This document shows positions 9,504-19,622 of a stretch of 64,000 nt of DNA, piece after piece (position 1 is the first letter of the stretch; each line of letters opens with the position of its first letter). The position numbers and the translations under genes are program-made. The stretch lies in NCBI GenBank assembly GCA_901457705.2, contig LR590083.2:2418597-2482596 (forward strand). Direction: 5' to 3'. Source of the stretch: Beijerinckiaceae bacterium RH AL1. Lineage in GTDB: Bacteria; Pseudomonadota; Alphaproteobacteria; Rhizobiales; Beijerinckiaceae. The notes below the pieces were generated by a model. That model saw only the letters and a list, made by a program, of their open reading frames with translations. It searched no databases and was not told where the DNA came from.

Positions 9504-10205
9504 TCAGGCGGTGATGCGCTCGTCGTCCTCGGAGGGCTCGCGCAGCACGTAGCCGCGGCCCCAGACGGTCTCGATGTAGTTGCGGCCCTGGCTGGCGTTC
9601 GCCAGCTTCTTGCGCAGCTTGCAGATGAAGACGTCGATGATCTTCAGCTCGGGCTCGTCCATGCCGCCGTAGAGATGGTTGAGGAACATCTCCTTGGTCA
9701 GCGTCGTGCCTTTGCGGAGCGAGAGCAGCTCCAGCATCTGGTATTCCTTGCCCGTCAGGTGGACGCGCGAGCCCGACACCTCGACGGTCTTCTGGTCGAG
9801 GTTGACGATAAGGTCGCCCGTCGTGATCACCGACTGGGCGTGGCCCTTCGAGCGGCGGACGATCGCGTGGATGCGGGCGACCATCTCGTCCTTGTGGAAG
9901 GGCTTCGTCAGGTAGTCGTCGGCGCCGAAGCCCAGCCCCTTCACCTTGTCCTCGATGCCGGCGAGACCGGAGAGGATCAGGATCGGCGTCTTGACCTTGG
10001 CGACGCGGAGCGTGCGCAGCACCTCGTAGCCGGACATGTCGGGCAGGTTCAGGTCGAGAAGGATGATGTCGTAGTCGTAGAGCTTGCCGAGATCGATGCC
10101 CTCCTCGCCGAGATCCGTCGTGTAGACGTTGAAGTTCTCGGACTTGAGCATCAGCTCGATGCTCTGCGCCGTCGCGCTGTCATCCTCGATCAGTAGCACG
10201 CGCAT
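9504..10205 (-). CDS. ctrA: Cell-cycle master response regulator CtrA
   Basis: An OmpR-type response regulator of 233 residues that, in alphaproteobacteria, is phosphorylated through the CckA-ChpT relay and binds TTAA-N7-TTAA sites to control division, flagella and chromosome replication. The receiver domain has acidic residues E7-D8-D9, phospho-acceptor D51 in [16 protein letters not shown], and the lysine in [10 protein letters not shown]. The winged-helix part ([25 protein letters not shown] onward) ends in [14 protein letters not shown] 10205 is chosen because MRVLLIEDD is the family N-terminus. A FliJ-like gene is divergent, as in many rhizobia. Confidence 0.96.
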   Translation of the reverse strand: MRVLLIEDDSATAQSIELMLKSENFNVYTTDLGEEGIDLGKLYDYDIILLDLNLPDMSGYEVLRTLRVAKVKTPILILSGLAGIEDKVKGLGFGADDYLTKPFHKDEMVARIHAIVRRSKGHAQSVITTGDLIVNLDQKTVEVSGSRVHLTGKEYQMLELLSLRKGTTLTKEMFLNHLYGGMDEPELKIIDVFICKLRKKLANASQGRNYIETVWGRGYVLREPSEDDERITA

Positions 10206-10612
10206 CTTTGGCCCCCAGCTTGCCCGCGTCAGTCGCCTGCGCTGCGATATCCTTGTGAGACGGACCGGACCGAACGATGCAGCCGGCGCCATCTCATGAG
10301 ACGAACTTTCGTAACCTTAATGCCTAAGAGTTAACAAATTGCATCCCGGACCGGCTGTCGGGAACGGATCGTTCAAGCTTTGCGTCGCGCCCAAGTCGCG
10401 GCTCCGGGTTTCGAGGTGGGCAGGCGGGGTCGCATCACGCGCGCAGCGACGAATCACCTGGCTCGACGATACACGATCGCGGCGGCAGCTCGGCGGCAAA
10501 GTTCATTGAGGTAACAAAGCCGCAACTTTGATGCGGCAGGATCACACTGTCTCGCGGGAAGCCCAAAGCAAGCATCGACGGGTGTGTTCAAGCCTGTGTC
10601 GTGGAGTCGAGT
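10206..10612. promoter_or_regulatory. Divergent control region between ctrA and the fliJ-like gene
   Basis: No gene is seen in these 407 bases. Two TTAA half-sites (10317-10320 and 10331-10334, the second as TTAAC) lie about 112-130 bases upstream of the ctrA start. Their spacing is ten bases rather than the consensus seven, so this is only a weak candidate for CtrA autoregulation. A GAGTC site at 10604 and a GATTC at about 10621 near the fliJ start match the CcrM methylation motif GANTC. Confidence 0.4.
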
Positions 10613-11017
10613 ATGAAGCGGGATTCTCAGCTGCGCTTGAAGCGCTTTCAGGTCGACGAAAAGCGGCGGCGCGTCACCCAGATCGAGGTCATGATCGCCG
10701 AGTTTCTGCGAATGGCCGGCGATCTCGATCGCGAGATCGCCAACGAGGAGCAGAAGGCCGGCATTTCGGACGTAACGCATTTCGCCTACCCGACCTATGC
10801 GCGGGCGGCCCGCACGCGGCGGGAAAACCTCGCGCGCTCGGCCGGCGAGCTGAAGGACCAGCTTGCCGACGCCAAGGAGAAGCTCGAGGACGCGCTCGCC
10901 GAGCTCACCAAGGCCCAGGGGCTCGAGGGACGGGAGAAGAGCGCCGAGCGCGGCGACTTTCCGTCGCCGGTCGCGCTGATGGACGGCATGCTCGGCATGG
11001 GCATCGCCCCCGCCTAA
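10613..11017 (+). CDS. fliJ: FliJ-like flagellar export chaperone
   Basis: A 134-residue, mostly helical coiled-coil protein. The sequence MKRDSQLRLKRFQVDEKRRR, then VTQIEVMIAEFLRMAGDLDR and ISDVTHFAYPTYARAA, matches the rhizobial protein annotated as flagellar export protein FliJ beside ctrA. FliJ escorts export chaperones and couples the flagellar ATPase to the export gate. GGAG at 10603-10606, six bases from the ATG at 10613, fixes the start; an upstream GTG at 10601 lacks this. No other flagellar genes are in the window. Confidence 0.8.
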   Translation: MKRDSQLRLKRFQVDEKRRRVTQIEVMIAEFLRMAGDLDREIANEEQKAGISDVTHFAYPTYARAARTRRENLARSAGELKDQLADAKEKLEDALAELTKAQGLEGREKSAERGDFPSPVALMDGMLGMGIAPA

Positions 11018-11224
11018 CGAAGGGATCCCTGGCTCGGGTATCCCGATGCAGGTGACCTACGAAAGTCTGTGATGGACCGGGGCGCCGTTGCGCGCCCCGT
11101 GTCACCTTGCCGACAAGGGATCGCGCGAAACGGTCTTCTCCGCGCCAGCGCGCCCGTGCTAGGCCGCCGCCAACCGTTTGTGCCGCGACCCGTCTCTCGC
11201 CGCGGCGCGCGCGCCCGGAGACAG

Positions 11225-12249
11225 ATGACACGTCGCCTCGACTTCCTCTGGCCCGTCGTCGGCCTCATCGCGGTCGTCGTCTCGATCTGGCTGCTGTCGC
11301 GCGATTTCCGCGGCGAGGCCGTCGCGAGCGAGGTCTGGCAGGCCCTCTGGGCGATCTCGGCCTGGGACTACCTCCTCTGCATCGTCTCGGCGCTCGTCGC
11401 CTATCTCGCGCTCGCGCTCTATGACCGCATCGCGCTGTCGCATCTCGGCATCGACGACATCCCGTTCTCCTTCGTCGCGCTCTGCTCGTTCACGACCTAC
11501 GCGCTGTCGCACACGATCGGCTTCTCGGTGCTGTCGGGCGCCATGGTGCGCTACCGCGCCTACTCGACGCGCGGGCTGACGGCGGCGCAGATCGCCGTGC
11601 TCGTCGCGATCACCTCGATCACGTTCGCGCTCGGCACGCTGCTCATCGGCGGCATCGTGCTGGTGTTCGAGCCGCAGGAGCTGCGCCGCCTCGCCGGCAT
11701 GCTGCCGGATTTCTTAACCAACGAGACGATGGCCCATCTCGTCGGCGCGGCGCTCCTTGCGCTCGTCATCGCCTACGGCACCGGCTCGGTGCTGCGGCTG
11801 AAGCCGTTCGAGCTGAAGGGCTTCCGCCTCGAGTATCCGCGGCCCGCGATCGCGCTCGCCCAGTTCATCGTGGCGCCGCTCGAGCTGATGGGCGCGGCGG
11901 CGATCATCTATTTCGCCCTGCCCGCGGTCGGCAATCGGGCTTTCCCGTCGTCATGGCGATCTTCGTCGGCTCGTTTGCGGCGGCGCTGGTGTCGAATGCG
12001 CCGGGCGGCCTCGGCGTCTTCGAGCTCCTGTTCATCAACGCGCTGCAGAGCCCGGATCTCCCGCGCACCAAGCTGCTCGCGGCGGTGCTGATGTTCCGCC
12101 TGTTCTACCTGCTGATCCCGCTCGCCTTCGCGATCCTCGTGGTCATCCTCTTCGAGCGCCGCCGGCTCTCCGACGCGCTGCATCCCGAGACCGCCGAGCG
12201 CGGCATCGAGCCGTCGGGCCCCGAGGCGCTGGCGGCGCCGCCGAAGTAG
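11225..12249 (+). pseudogene. LPG-synthase-type integral membrane protein (PF03706 family), single frameshift
   Basis: Polytopic membrane protein of the family that includes the flippase half of MprF and many uncharacterised homologues. The first frame encodes MTRRLDFLWPVVGLIAVVVS through several spans to YFALPAVGN. The frame then breaks at about 11934 and resumes as VVMAIFVGSFAAALVSNAPG, GLGVFELLF, ending near EALAAPPK at 12249. Restoring one C (AATCGGGC to AATCCGGGC) gives an unbroken protein of about 341 residues. The conserved SNAPGGLGVFE motif is in the second part. The start has GGAG eight bases upstream. Either a recent pseudogene or a sequencing error; the otherwise perfect conservation favours an error. 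Confidence 0.75.
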
Positions 12250-12267
12250 ACGGCGCGACAAAGCCGT

Positions 12268-12300
12268 AAAAAAAAACGGCGCGCCGGGGGGCACGCCGTT
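12268..12300 (-). terminator. Intrinsic terminator of sciP
   Basis: Stem AACGGCGCGCC/GGCACGCCGTT (one mismatch; arms 12275-12285 and 12290-12300), followed on the minus strand by nine T (12268-12276). It lies 30 bases beyond the sciP stop and also separates sciP from the convergent membrane-protein gene. Confidence 0.85.
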
Positions 12301-12329
12301 GATCTGGTCGGGGGAATGTTTGCGCCCTA

Positions 12330-12605
12330 TCAGGCGCGGTAGTGCTGCAGCCGTGTCGTGCGCAGGCCGGCGAGGCCGTGCTGGTCGATCGACATCTGCC
12401 AGGACAGGAACTCGTCGACGGTCAGCGTGTAGCGGTGGCAGGCCTCTTCCAGCGACAGGAGGCCACCGCGGACGGCGGCGACGACCTCCGCCTTGCGGCG
12501 GATGACCCAGCGCTTCGTGGAGCTCGGCGGCAGATCCGCTATGGTCAGCGGGCTGCCGTCCGGACCGATCACGTACTTGACCCTCGGACGAAGAGATTCA
12601 CTCAT
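12330..12605 (-). CDS. sciP: SciP-like CtrA inhibitory protein (DUF1153)
   Basis: A 91-residue helix-turn-helix protein. The stretch VKYVIGPDGSPLTIADLPP and the segment RRKAEVVAAVRGGLLSLEEA, then CHRYTLTVDEFLSWQ, are the DUF1153/SciP signature. In Caulobacter SciP binds CtrA and blocks recruitment of RNA polymerase at CtrA-activated promoters in G1, and its gene is itself a CtrA target. Here a near-consensus CtrA site lies 53-67 bases upstream, matching that circuit. It is monocistronic, with its own terminator, and divergent from mnmA. Confidence 0.9.
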   Translation of the reverse strand: MSESLRPRVKYVIGPDGSPLTIADLPPSSTKRWVIRRKAEVVAAVRGGLLSLEEACHRYTLTVDEFLSWQMSIDQHGLAGLRTTRLQHYRA

Positions 12606-12657
12606 GACACGGTACTCGCAAACGCGGTGTTCATGGTCTCACTTTAGGCGGCCCCGT

Positions 12658-12672
12658 TTAAGATTTACCTAA
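12658..12672 (-). promoter_or_regulatory. Candidate CtrA box upstream of sciP
   Basis: TTAA-GATTTAC-CTAA, one mismatch from the TTAA-N7-TTAA consensus, centred about 60 bases upstream of the sciP start. Known biology (sciP activated by CtrA in Caulobacter) supports it. Confidence 0.55.
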
Positions 12673-12888
12673 ATCAACATGCTGAATTTGAAGTGAAACA
12701 AGGGTTTACGCGGCGGGTTTGTTGCTGTTGCGTCAACAGCCGGCAGTTGTCTGTCTCCGTTTGAAACAGAAGGGTGAATCGTCGCCCGTCGCCGCGAAGG
12801 GTTGCGCCCTGCCAAGCCCTGCCGATATCTGTCGCTCGACGGTCGCGCCCGCCGCCGTCCTCCACCACGCCGCAATACGGACACACGC

Positions 12889-14052
12889 GTGAACGCTCTC
12901 GACATCGACAAGCCCCCGCAGGCGACGCGCGTCGTCGTCGCGATGTCGGGCGGCGTCGATTCCTCGGTGACCGCGGCGCTCCTGAAGGCCGAGGGCTTCG
13001 ACGTCGTCGGCATCACCCTGCAGCTCTACGACGACGGTGCGGTCTCCGGCGGCGCGCGCAAGGGCACCTGCTGCGCCGGCCGCGACATCGCCGATGCCCG
13101 CGCCGTCGCCGCCAGGCTCGACATCCCCCACTATGTGCTTGACTACGAGGCGCGCTTCCGCGCCGGCGTCATCGAGCCCTTCGCCGCCGCCTACGCCAGG
13201 GGCGAGACGCCGATCCCCTGCGCCTCCTGCAATGACAAGGTGAAGTTCACCGACCTGCTCGAGACCGCGCGCGACCTCGGCGCCGACGCGCTCGCCACCG
13301 GCCATTATTGCGCGACCCGCCGCCTGCCCGACGGCACGCGCGGCCTGTTCCGCGCGGCGGACGCGGCGCGGGACCAGAGCTACTTCCTCTTCGGCACCAC
13401 CCGCGCCCAGCTCGAGATGGTGCGCTTCCCGCTCGGCGACCTGCCGAAGGCGCGCGTGCGGGCGCTCGCGCACGAGCATGGCCTCGTCAACGCCGACAAG
13501 CCCGACAGCCAGGACATCTGCTTCGTGCCGAGCGGCCACTACTCCGCGACCGTCGCGCGGCTGAAGCCCGAGGCCTTCGTGCCCGGCGAGATCGTCGATA
13601 CGGCGGGCCGCGTGCGCGGGCGCCACGAGGGGGTCGCGCACTTCACCATCGGCCAGCGCAAGGGCCTCGGCGGCGGCGATGCCGAGCCGGTCTTCGTCAC
13701 CCACATCGACGCCGCCAATGCGCGCGTCGTCGTCGGGCCGCGCACCGCGCTCGCCGTGCGCCGCCTCGTGCTTCGCGACATTAACTGGCTCGGCGACGGC
13801 GCCCTGGCCGACCTGCCGTTGGACGGCCTGCCGCTCTTCGTGCGCACACGCTCGGCGCGCCCCGCCGCGCCGGCGCTGCTGACGCCGCACGGCGAAGTGC
13901 GCTTCCCGCGCGACGAGACGGCGGTGGCGCCGGGCCAGGCCTGCGTCTTCTACGCCTCCGACGCGCCCGGCGCCCGCGTGCTCGGCGGCGGCACGGTGAC
14001 CGCCGCGCCGGCGACGAGCCGACCCCGCGCGGAGCTGGCGGTGGCCGGATGA
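12889..14052 (+). CDS. mnmA: tRNA-specific 2-thiouridylase MnmA
   Basis: Cytoplasmic enzyme that adds sulfur to U34 of tRNA-Glu, -Gln and -Lys; 387 residues. The PP-loop AMSGGVDSS lies at residues 18-26. The two catalytic cysteines sit in [12 protein letters not shown] and [11 protein letters not shown], and [10 protein letters not shown] is the conserved tRNA-binding stretch. The reading frame is open another 29 codons upstream, but those residues are Arg-rich and unlike MnmA, so the GTG at 12889 ([10 protein letters not shown]) is preferred. The ATG of the following methyltransferase overlaps its stop by four bases, so the two are probably co-transcribed. Confidence 0.95.
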   Translation: MNALDIDKPPQATRVVVAMSGGVDSSVTAALLKAEGFDVVGITLQLYDDGAVSGGARKGTCCAGRDIADARAVAARLDIPHYVLDYEARFRAGVIEPFAAAYARGETPIPCASCNDKVKFTDLLETARDLGADALATGHYCATRRLPDGTRGLFRAADAARDQSYFLFGTTRAQLEMVRFPLGDLPKARVRALAHEHGLVNADKPDSQDICFVPSGHYSATVARLKPEAFVPGEIVDTAGRVRGRHEGVAHFTIGQRKGLGGGDAEPVFVTHIDAANARVVVGPRTALAVRRLVLRDINWLGDGALADLPLDGLPLFVRTRSARPAAPALLTPHGEVRFPRDETAVAPGQACVFYASDAPGARVLGGGTVTAAPATSRPRAELAVAG

Positions 14053-14717
14053 CCCGCGGGGAGGCGCCGGGGCCGGCATCGCATCTCGACAACGCCGACG
14101 TCGAGGCCGCTTACGCGCGCTGGGCGCCGATCTACGACCTCGTCTTCACCTGGGTGATGCGCGCCGGCCGCCGCGCCGCCGCAGCCGCGGCCAGCCGCCC
14201 CGGCGGCCACATCCTCGACGTCGGCGTCGGCACCGGCCTCGAGCTGCCGATGATCGACCGCGCCACCCGCATCACCGGCGTCGATCTCTCGCGCCCGATG
14301 CTGTTTCTCGCCCGCGAGCGCGTGGCGCGCGAAAGGCTCGCCAACGTCGACGGCCTCCTCGTGATGGACGCGATGCGGCTCGGCTTCCCCGACGCCAGCT
14401 TCGACGCCATCGTCGCGCCCTACGTGCTCACCGTCGTGCCCGACCCCTGGGCGAGCCTCGACGAGTGGGCGCGCGTCCTGAAGCCCGGCGGCGAGATCGT
14501 CCTCGTCAACCACGTCGGCGCCGAGCGCGGCCTCATCGCCGCCATCGAGGCCTGGCTCGCGCACCGCACCGAGGCCCTGGGCTGGCACCCGCAGTTCCCC
14601 TGGTCGACGATCGCCGACTACCTCACCGCGCGCCCGCACCTGACCCTCGTCGAGCGCCGCACCCTGCCCCCGCTGGGCTTGTTCACCCTCACCCGCATCG
14701 CCAAGGCTCGGGGGTGA
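14049..14717 (+). CDS. Class I SAM-dependent methyltransferase, PmtA-like
   Basis: A 222-residue methyltransferase. Motif I is [13 protein letters not shown] (about residues 55-67), motif [12 protein letters not shown], then [16 protein letters not shown] and [13 protein letters not shown]. The N-terminal [17 protein letters not shown] and the overall length resemble the alphaproteobacterial phosphatidylethanolamine N-methyltransferase PmtA, which makes phosphatidylcholine at the inner membrane face. The substrate is inference. It starts with an ATGA overlap on mnmA. Confidence 0.75.
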   Translation: MTRGEAPGPASHLDNADVEAAYARWAPIYDLVFTWVMRAGRRAAAAAASRPGGHILDVGVGTGLELPMIDRATRITGVDLSRPMLFLARERVARERLANVDGLLVMDAMRLGFPDASFDAIVAPYVLTVVPDPWASLDEWARVLKPGGEIVLVNHVGAERGLIAAIEAWLAHRTEALGWHPQFPWSTIADYLTARPHLTLVERRTLPPLGLFTLTRIAKARG

Positions 14718-14805
14718 GACGCGCGAGGCGCGGGGAAGCGGGCAGGCTCGGTGATGAACCGTCGTAAAGTCGCGAGGGTGAACCGCGCGAGGCCCGCCAA
14801 TTGCC

Positions 14806-14834
14806 TTGACACCCCCCTGCCCCCCGCCTAAATC
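14806..14834 (+). promoter_or_regulatory. Promoter of tRNA-Met
   Basis: TTGACA (14806-14811), a 17-base spacer, then TAAATC (14829-14834), which puts the start about 25 bases ahead of the tRNA. This is close to the housekeeping sigma-70 consensus. Confidence 0.7.
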
Positions 14835-14864
14835 CGGCCGCCTCGGGATCGGGACACCGGTTCT

Positions 14865-14941
14865 GGCGGAGTAGCTCAGCCGGCTAGAGCAGAGGAATCA
14901 TAATCCTTGTGTCGGGGGTTCGAGTCCCTCCTCCGCTACCA
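14865..14941 (+). tRNA. tRNA-Met (CAT), elongator type
   Basis: Cloverleaf read by eye: acceptor GGCGGAG with CTCCGCT, D-stem GCTC/GAGC, anticodon stem GAGGA/TCCTT with loop ATCATAA (anticodon CAT), variable loop, TTCGAGT T-loop, and an encoded CCA at 14939-14941. The acceptor and D-arm match the rhizobial elongator tRNA-Met. A tyrosine integrase starts 135 bases downstream in the same direction, so the 3-prime end of this tRNA is the likely attachment site of an integrated element. Confidence 0.93.
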
Positions 14942-15076
14942 TTCATCCTCCTGCTGCGTTGCGGTGCCTTTCCCTCTAGAATCCTGACCGAGTCGTATCG
15001 AATCCGGTGGGTCCCGGCGATCCGGCGCACTGCGCCGGATCGCCGTCCTCTTTTGCCGGACGTGCCCGTGAGCTCG

Positions 15077-16987
15077 ATGACCTATCTGACCCGCCGCTAC
15101 AGCGGGATTTTCTACGTTCGCTTTCGCATAACCCTGTTTTCCAAACGTCAGGTCCTTTTACGATTCTCTTTGGATACGCGCGACAGGATCGCAGCCCGAC
15201 GTCTCCTTCTGACTTATCTATCTTGGCTGATACCGATGCAGACCGCAGTCCAACCTGGTGATCTGTTCGACGCAATCCTCGAACACGGACGCGCGATGGT
15301 GCTTGCAGGACCTGCGCGCACGCGCGACGAGGTCAACCGTCGGGCGCGTTTCATCAAGACGGCTTGGTCTCACCGGGACGCCTGGGCAAACTCAGATCCC
15401 TGCCCCATACGCGACCATCATGCGTTCGAGCTGCAGGACGAGGTCCGTGTCTTGCTCGTGATGCTCGACACGATGAAGATCGAGGATATGCTTCGACTCG
15501 AGATGGCCGTGGCAGACCCTGACTACATAAAGGGTCGCGGCGAAACCATCTTCGACCTTGCCTTCGATGAGACAACCGGAGCAGCCCGAGCTTACAAACC
15601 AGCCTATCTCGCTGACATGTATGATGACGGGCAGGACGCCGACCTGGGCCTACGTGCCGGCGAGCGCTCCATCTACGACATCTACTACAATGCCGATGGC
15701 ACCAAGCGAGCCATTCAAGCGCAAGGGGGAGTGAGGGCGACTTCCCAGCCTCGATCACCCATCCCAGCGACCCGTATGGTGTCAGCGGTGGTGCCTTCGC
15801 TTTTACCCGCGCCTCCGCTTTCAGCTACGCTCTCTCAAGCAAAGAAAGAATATCTCGACGGCCTGGCCGCTACCCATCGCGACGGCCGCGCGGAAGAAGA
15901 CGCGGGCCTCGTCATTCAGTTTATGATTGATTTCCTCGGCGACCTGTCGATCGACCGCGTCGGAAGGGATGCGCTTCACCAATTCGAAATGGCAATGGCC
16001 GCAACCCCAGATCGCACAGGCCTTCCCAAGAAGGCAGCCTGTTCGCCGTTCCAGCGCTGGAAGTATGGCCAAGAGCATGGGCTGGTTGGGCTCAAAATGC
16101 TCTCAGAAACTCGGATCAAGAATATTTGGCATCGCAGCCTTCACGCATGGTTCGACTGGATGGCGACGAAAGGCCATCCTAAGATCGACTACCGTTTCTC
16201 AGTCGTGCCTGAGAACCCAACAGGCTCTATAGAACGCGACGCCTGAACCGACGAAGAAATGCTCAAGCTTTTTTTGCTACCACTCTTTGTCAGGTGCGAG
16301 TCGGCTGATCATTATTGGACAGCCGGCAACTGCTTTGTGCAGAATGAATTGTATTGGGCTTATCTCATAATATTCTTCTGCGGTCTTCGTAATTCGGAGA
16401 TTGGTCGCCTTGAGATTAAAAACATTATCCTTGATGGTGGAGTATATTTTTTCGACCTTGGCACGAAACCGCGCCGAACTCAGCGAACACTCGGGCGGCA
16501 TTCGACCAAAGGTAAGAGTAAAGCTGCAGCGCGGAGAGTTCCCATCTCGCCTCTCCTTATAGACCTTGGATTGATTGAACGAGCTGAAGCACTTAAAATC
16601 GCCGGTAAGCAACGTTTGTTCCCCGAATGGAAAGATTTCAAAAACAAGAAGTCTGGGCGCGACATGCCCGGCCACCATCTCTCGAAATCCTGGCAATATG
16701 TGAAAAAGAAATTCGAATTTGTCGGCGACGAATTGACAATCTATGGGGGAAGGCACACTCGCGCGCAATGGTATAAAGAAATTGACCTGGCCGAAATTAT
16801 AAAACGCAAAATACTTGGCCATGCCCAGATGGATGTGCATGCCGTTTACGGCGCCAACGTCCTAACAGTTGCCGAGGCGAAATTGGCGCTAAAGACGTTA
16901 CCGATCGAGCAGCAAATCGCAGGAATACTCATTCACGCCAAGCTTCGCGCCGAATATAAGGAACTTATAGCATTGCCGACTTGGTAG
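15077..16987 (+). pseudogene. Tyrosine recombinase (phage/island-type integrase) interrupted by an in-frame TGA
   Basis: The first part (from ATG 15077, MTYLTRRYSGIFYVRFRITL) has the DUF6538-like N-terminus common in proteobacterial island integrases. The frame stops at TGA 16244-16246 and continues in the same frame to 16987. The second part holds the catalytic domain: Arg in FFCGLRNSEIGRLE, then YGGRHTRAQ, LGHAQMDVHAVYG with the final Tyr. Continuous reading would give about 636 residues. The nonsense codon falls in the linker just before TDEE, where the catalytic domain begins, so the protein is probably dead unless the stop is read through. GC content is lower than its neighbours. Position next to tRNA-Met fits integration there. 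Confidence 0.8.
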
Positions 16988-17270
16988 ATATGTTTTTAGT
17001 ATGCGGTGCTGACATCGGCAGCCAGCTGCCACAGCGTTCGAGATTAAACTCACTTCAGTGGTGGAGGATCTGGACGCCATCGAATTCGACGCCGCTGGCG
17101 TCTCGCGCGGGCAGCGAACATATGTGTCAATCGGCTCGCAATGTTGACCCCTGATCGGCGTCCAACTTTGACCCCTCTGTTGCCGCTTGCACGGGCGCTT
17201 CAGTAGCGCTCGCCCCGGCGTAAGCTGGTCGGGGTTGCGGAGCCGGGGCGAGCGCGGTCCCAAGCCCCCT

Positions 17271-18011
17271 TCAGCCTCGGTTCTTGAAGCGCCAGCTCTC
17301 GTTGCCGGTCTCGACGATGTCGCAGTGGTGGGTGAGGCGATCGAGCAGCGCTGTGGTCATTTTGGCGTCGCCGAAGACGCTGGGCCATTCGCCGAAGGCG
17401 AGGTTGGTGGTGACCATGACCGAGGTGCGCTCGTAGAGGCGGCTGATCAGGTGGAACAGCAGCTGGCCGCCGCTCTGCGCAAAGGGAAGGTAGCCGAGTT
17501 CGTCGAGGATGACGAAGTCCATGCGGGTGAGATAGTCCGCAAGGCGTCCTTGACGACCTGCGCGGGTCTCGGCCTCGAGCCTGTTGACGAGATCGAGCGT
17601 GTTGAAGAAGCGGCCGCGTTTGCCGGCACGGATGCAGCTGCGGGCGATCGCTATCGCGAGGTGGGTCTTGCCGGTACCGGTGCCGCCGACGAGCACGCAG
17701 TTGCGCTGCTCGGCGATGAAGTGGCCGCCGGCAAGATCGCGCACGAGGACCTCGTTGATCGGCGTGCCGACGAAGGCGAAGTCGGCGACGTCCTTGGCGA
17801 GCGGCAGCCGGGCAATCGTCATCTGGTACTTGATGGATCGGGCCAGCTTCTCGTCGATCTCGGCCTTGAGCAGGTCGCCGACGAGGCGCTGGGGCTCGTG
17901 CTGGCGCTTGACGGCGGTGGTGACGATCTCGTCGAAGGCCGAGCGCATGCCGAAGAGCTTGAGCGAGCCCATCATGTCGAGGATGTCGGTGCGTTCCAGT
18001 AGACGTTCCAT
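17271..18011 (-). CDS. istB: IS21-family helper ATPase IstB
   Basis: A 246-residue AAA+ ATPase related to DnaC that assists the IstA transposase in target capture. Walker A is [11 protein letters not shown], Walker B reads [12 protein letters not shown], and the sensor region [13 protein letters not shown] follows. The ATG lies three bases after the istA stop, as in other IS21 elements. It is intact in this copy. Confidence 0.93.
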   Translation of the reverse strand: MERLLERTDILDMMGSLKLFGMRSAFDEIVTTAVKRQHEPQRLVGDLLKAEIDEKLARSIKYQMTIARLPLAKDVADFAFVGTPINEVLVRDLAGGHFIAEQRNCVLVGGTGTGKTHLAIAIARSCIRAGKRGRFFNTLDLVNRLEAETRAGRQGRLADYLTRMDFVILDELGYLPFAQSGGQLLFHLISRLYERTSVMVTTNLAFGEWPSVFGDAKMTTALLDRLTHHCDIVETGNESWRFKNRG

Positions 18012-18014
18012 GGG

Positions 18015-19510
18015 TCAGATCCTTCTGAGGCTGTCGTAGCGGGCACAATCGGCGATCGGCGCATGGCGGAGGGTCAGCGCGTCCGGCGTCATGATGGTGA
18101 TCGGCGGCGCGGGGTCGCGCTGCCGCGAGACGATGTTGATGATGACGTCGGCAGACGAGACGCCCTCGATCAGCGCCTCCGCGCAGGCGCTCTCGACCGC
18201 CTGCAGGCCGTCGCTGAGCACCATGGCGAGGATCTTCGCCATCTGCCGGTCGCCGTCGTCGGAGCCGGCGAGCTTGCGGCGAATGCGATCGATCGCCTGC
18301 GGCAGCACCCAGTCCTTGAACGGGGCGCCGTTGCGCAGCGCACCGGGCTTGCGGGCGAGGACCGGCACGTAGTGCCAGGGATCGCAGATGGTCGCGCCGC
18401 GGCCGAAGACGCGGCTATGCTCGGCGACGATGCGGCCGTCCTGGCGGATCACCACGCGGTCGGCATACGCCTGGATCTCGACGGGTCGTCCGACGGCGCT
18501 GGCGCTGACCGAGTACTTGTTGTTGTCGAAGCGCACGAGGCAGGTCTTCGAGACCGATGCCGGTAGCGCATGGAAGCCGTCGAACCGGCCGGCGTGGCGC
18601 ACGAGGTGCGGGCGCTCGCCTCGAACATCTCCCACACCGTTCGGTCGGTCTGCTCGGGATGGGGGTGCGCCTTGGCATAGGCAACGCACCGGTCGAGCAG
18701 CATGCCGTTCAGCTCGTCGTAGCTCTTCACGCGCAGCCGAGGCGTGAAGAAGCGCTCGCGGACAAGCCCGACCTGGTTCTCGACTTGCCCCTTCTCCCAG
18801 CCCGACGCCGGCGTGCAGGCGACGGGTTCGACGAGATGGTGCGCACACATCTGCAGGAAGCGCCGATTGTAGCCGCGGTCCTTGCCGACGAGGATCGTCT
18901 CGACCGCCGTCTTCATGTTGTCGTAGATGCCGCGCCTGCAGGCTCCCTTGAAGAAGGCGAAGGCCCGGTCGTGCGCGTCGAAGACCATCTCCTGGCTCTC
19001 GCGCGGATAGGCTCGGACGAACATCATGCGGCTGTGACAGAGCCGGACGTGCGCCACCTTCACGGTCGTCGTCGCGCCACCGATCAGCACGATGTCGTGG
19101 CTCCAGTCGAACTGGAACGCCTCTCCCGGCGCGAAGGCCAGCGGCACATAGGCTTCCGCGCTCGCCGCCGCGTGCCCCTTTGCCCAGACCCTGGCATAGC
19201 GGCGCACCGCATCGTAGCCGCCCTCGTAGCCGAGCGCCCGCAGCTCCTCGAAGACCCGGATCAGCGTGAGGCGCTCCCGCGCCGCCTTCGTCGCGTTGCG
19301 GGCGAGCATCGCCTCGAGATCGGTCTTCCAGCGCCCGAGCTTGGGCCGCGGCTGCACCTCGCGCTCGTAAGCAAACGAGGTCTCGCCCGAGCGCAGCACC
19401 TTGCGCACCGTGTTGCGCGAGATCTTCAGGTCGCGGGCGATCTCTTTGATCGACTTGCCCTTGACCAGATGCTCCCGCCGTATCCGGCCGACCGTCTCCA
19501 CAACCAACAT
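18015..19510 (-). pseudogene. istA: IS21-family transposase IstA, frameshifted copy
   Basis: DDE transposase matching the intact 498-residue copy at 37639-39135, but one C is missing near 18617 (GAGGCGAG where the other copy has GAGGCCGAG). The N-terminal 300 residues with the HTH and the catalytic FDWSHD, IYDNMKTA and WEKGQVENQ motifs stay in frame; the C-terminal third is out of frame. Since this is the only difference seen between the two copies, a sequencing error is possible. Confidence 0.85.
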
Positions 19511-19622
19511 CCCCGCCGCCCGCCCGCCGTCAAAACGGACAGCGCAACAGGCCAAGATTAAGGGGTCAGTTTTGGACGCCGATCACCCCGATAAGGGGGT
19601 CAGTTTTGCAGGCCGAAACACA

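Larger units (their letters stand above)
17125..19622 (-). mobile_element. IS21-family insertion sequence, copy 1 (istA frameshifted)
   Basis: A 2498-bp element with istA and istB on the minus strand. Ends are imperfect 27-bp inverted repeats (TGTCAATCGGCTCGCAATGT at 17125; complement of TGTGTTTCGGCCTGCAAAAC at 19622), each followed by repeated TGACCCC blocks, the multiple terminal repeats typical of IS21. Except for one lost base in istA it appears identical to the copy at 37527-40025, which lies in the opposite orientation. No target-site duplication is visible at either side. Confidence 0.92.

Noticed and set aside
18301-18735. Alternative frames in the IS copies with Arg/Pro-rich translations
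   Set aside because: They repeat in both IS copies and are out-of-frame readings of istA and istB.
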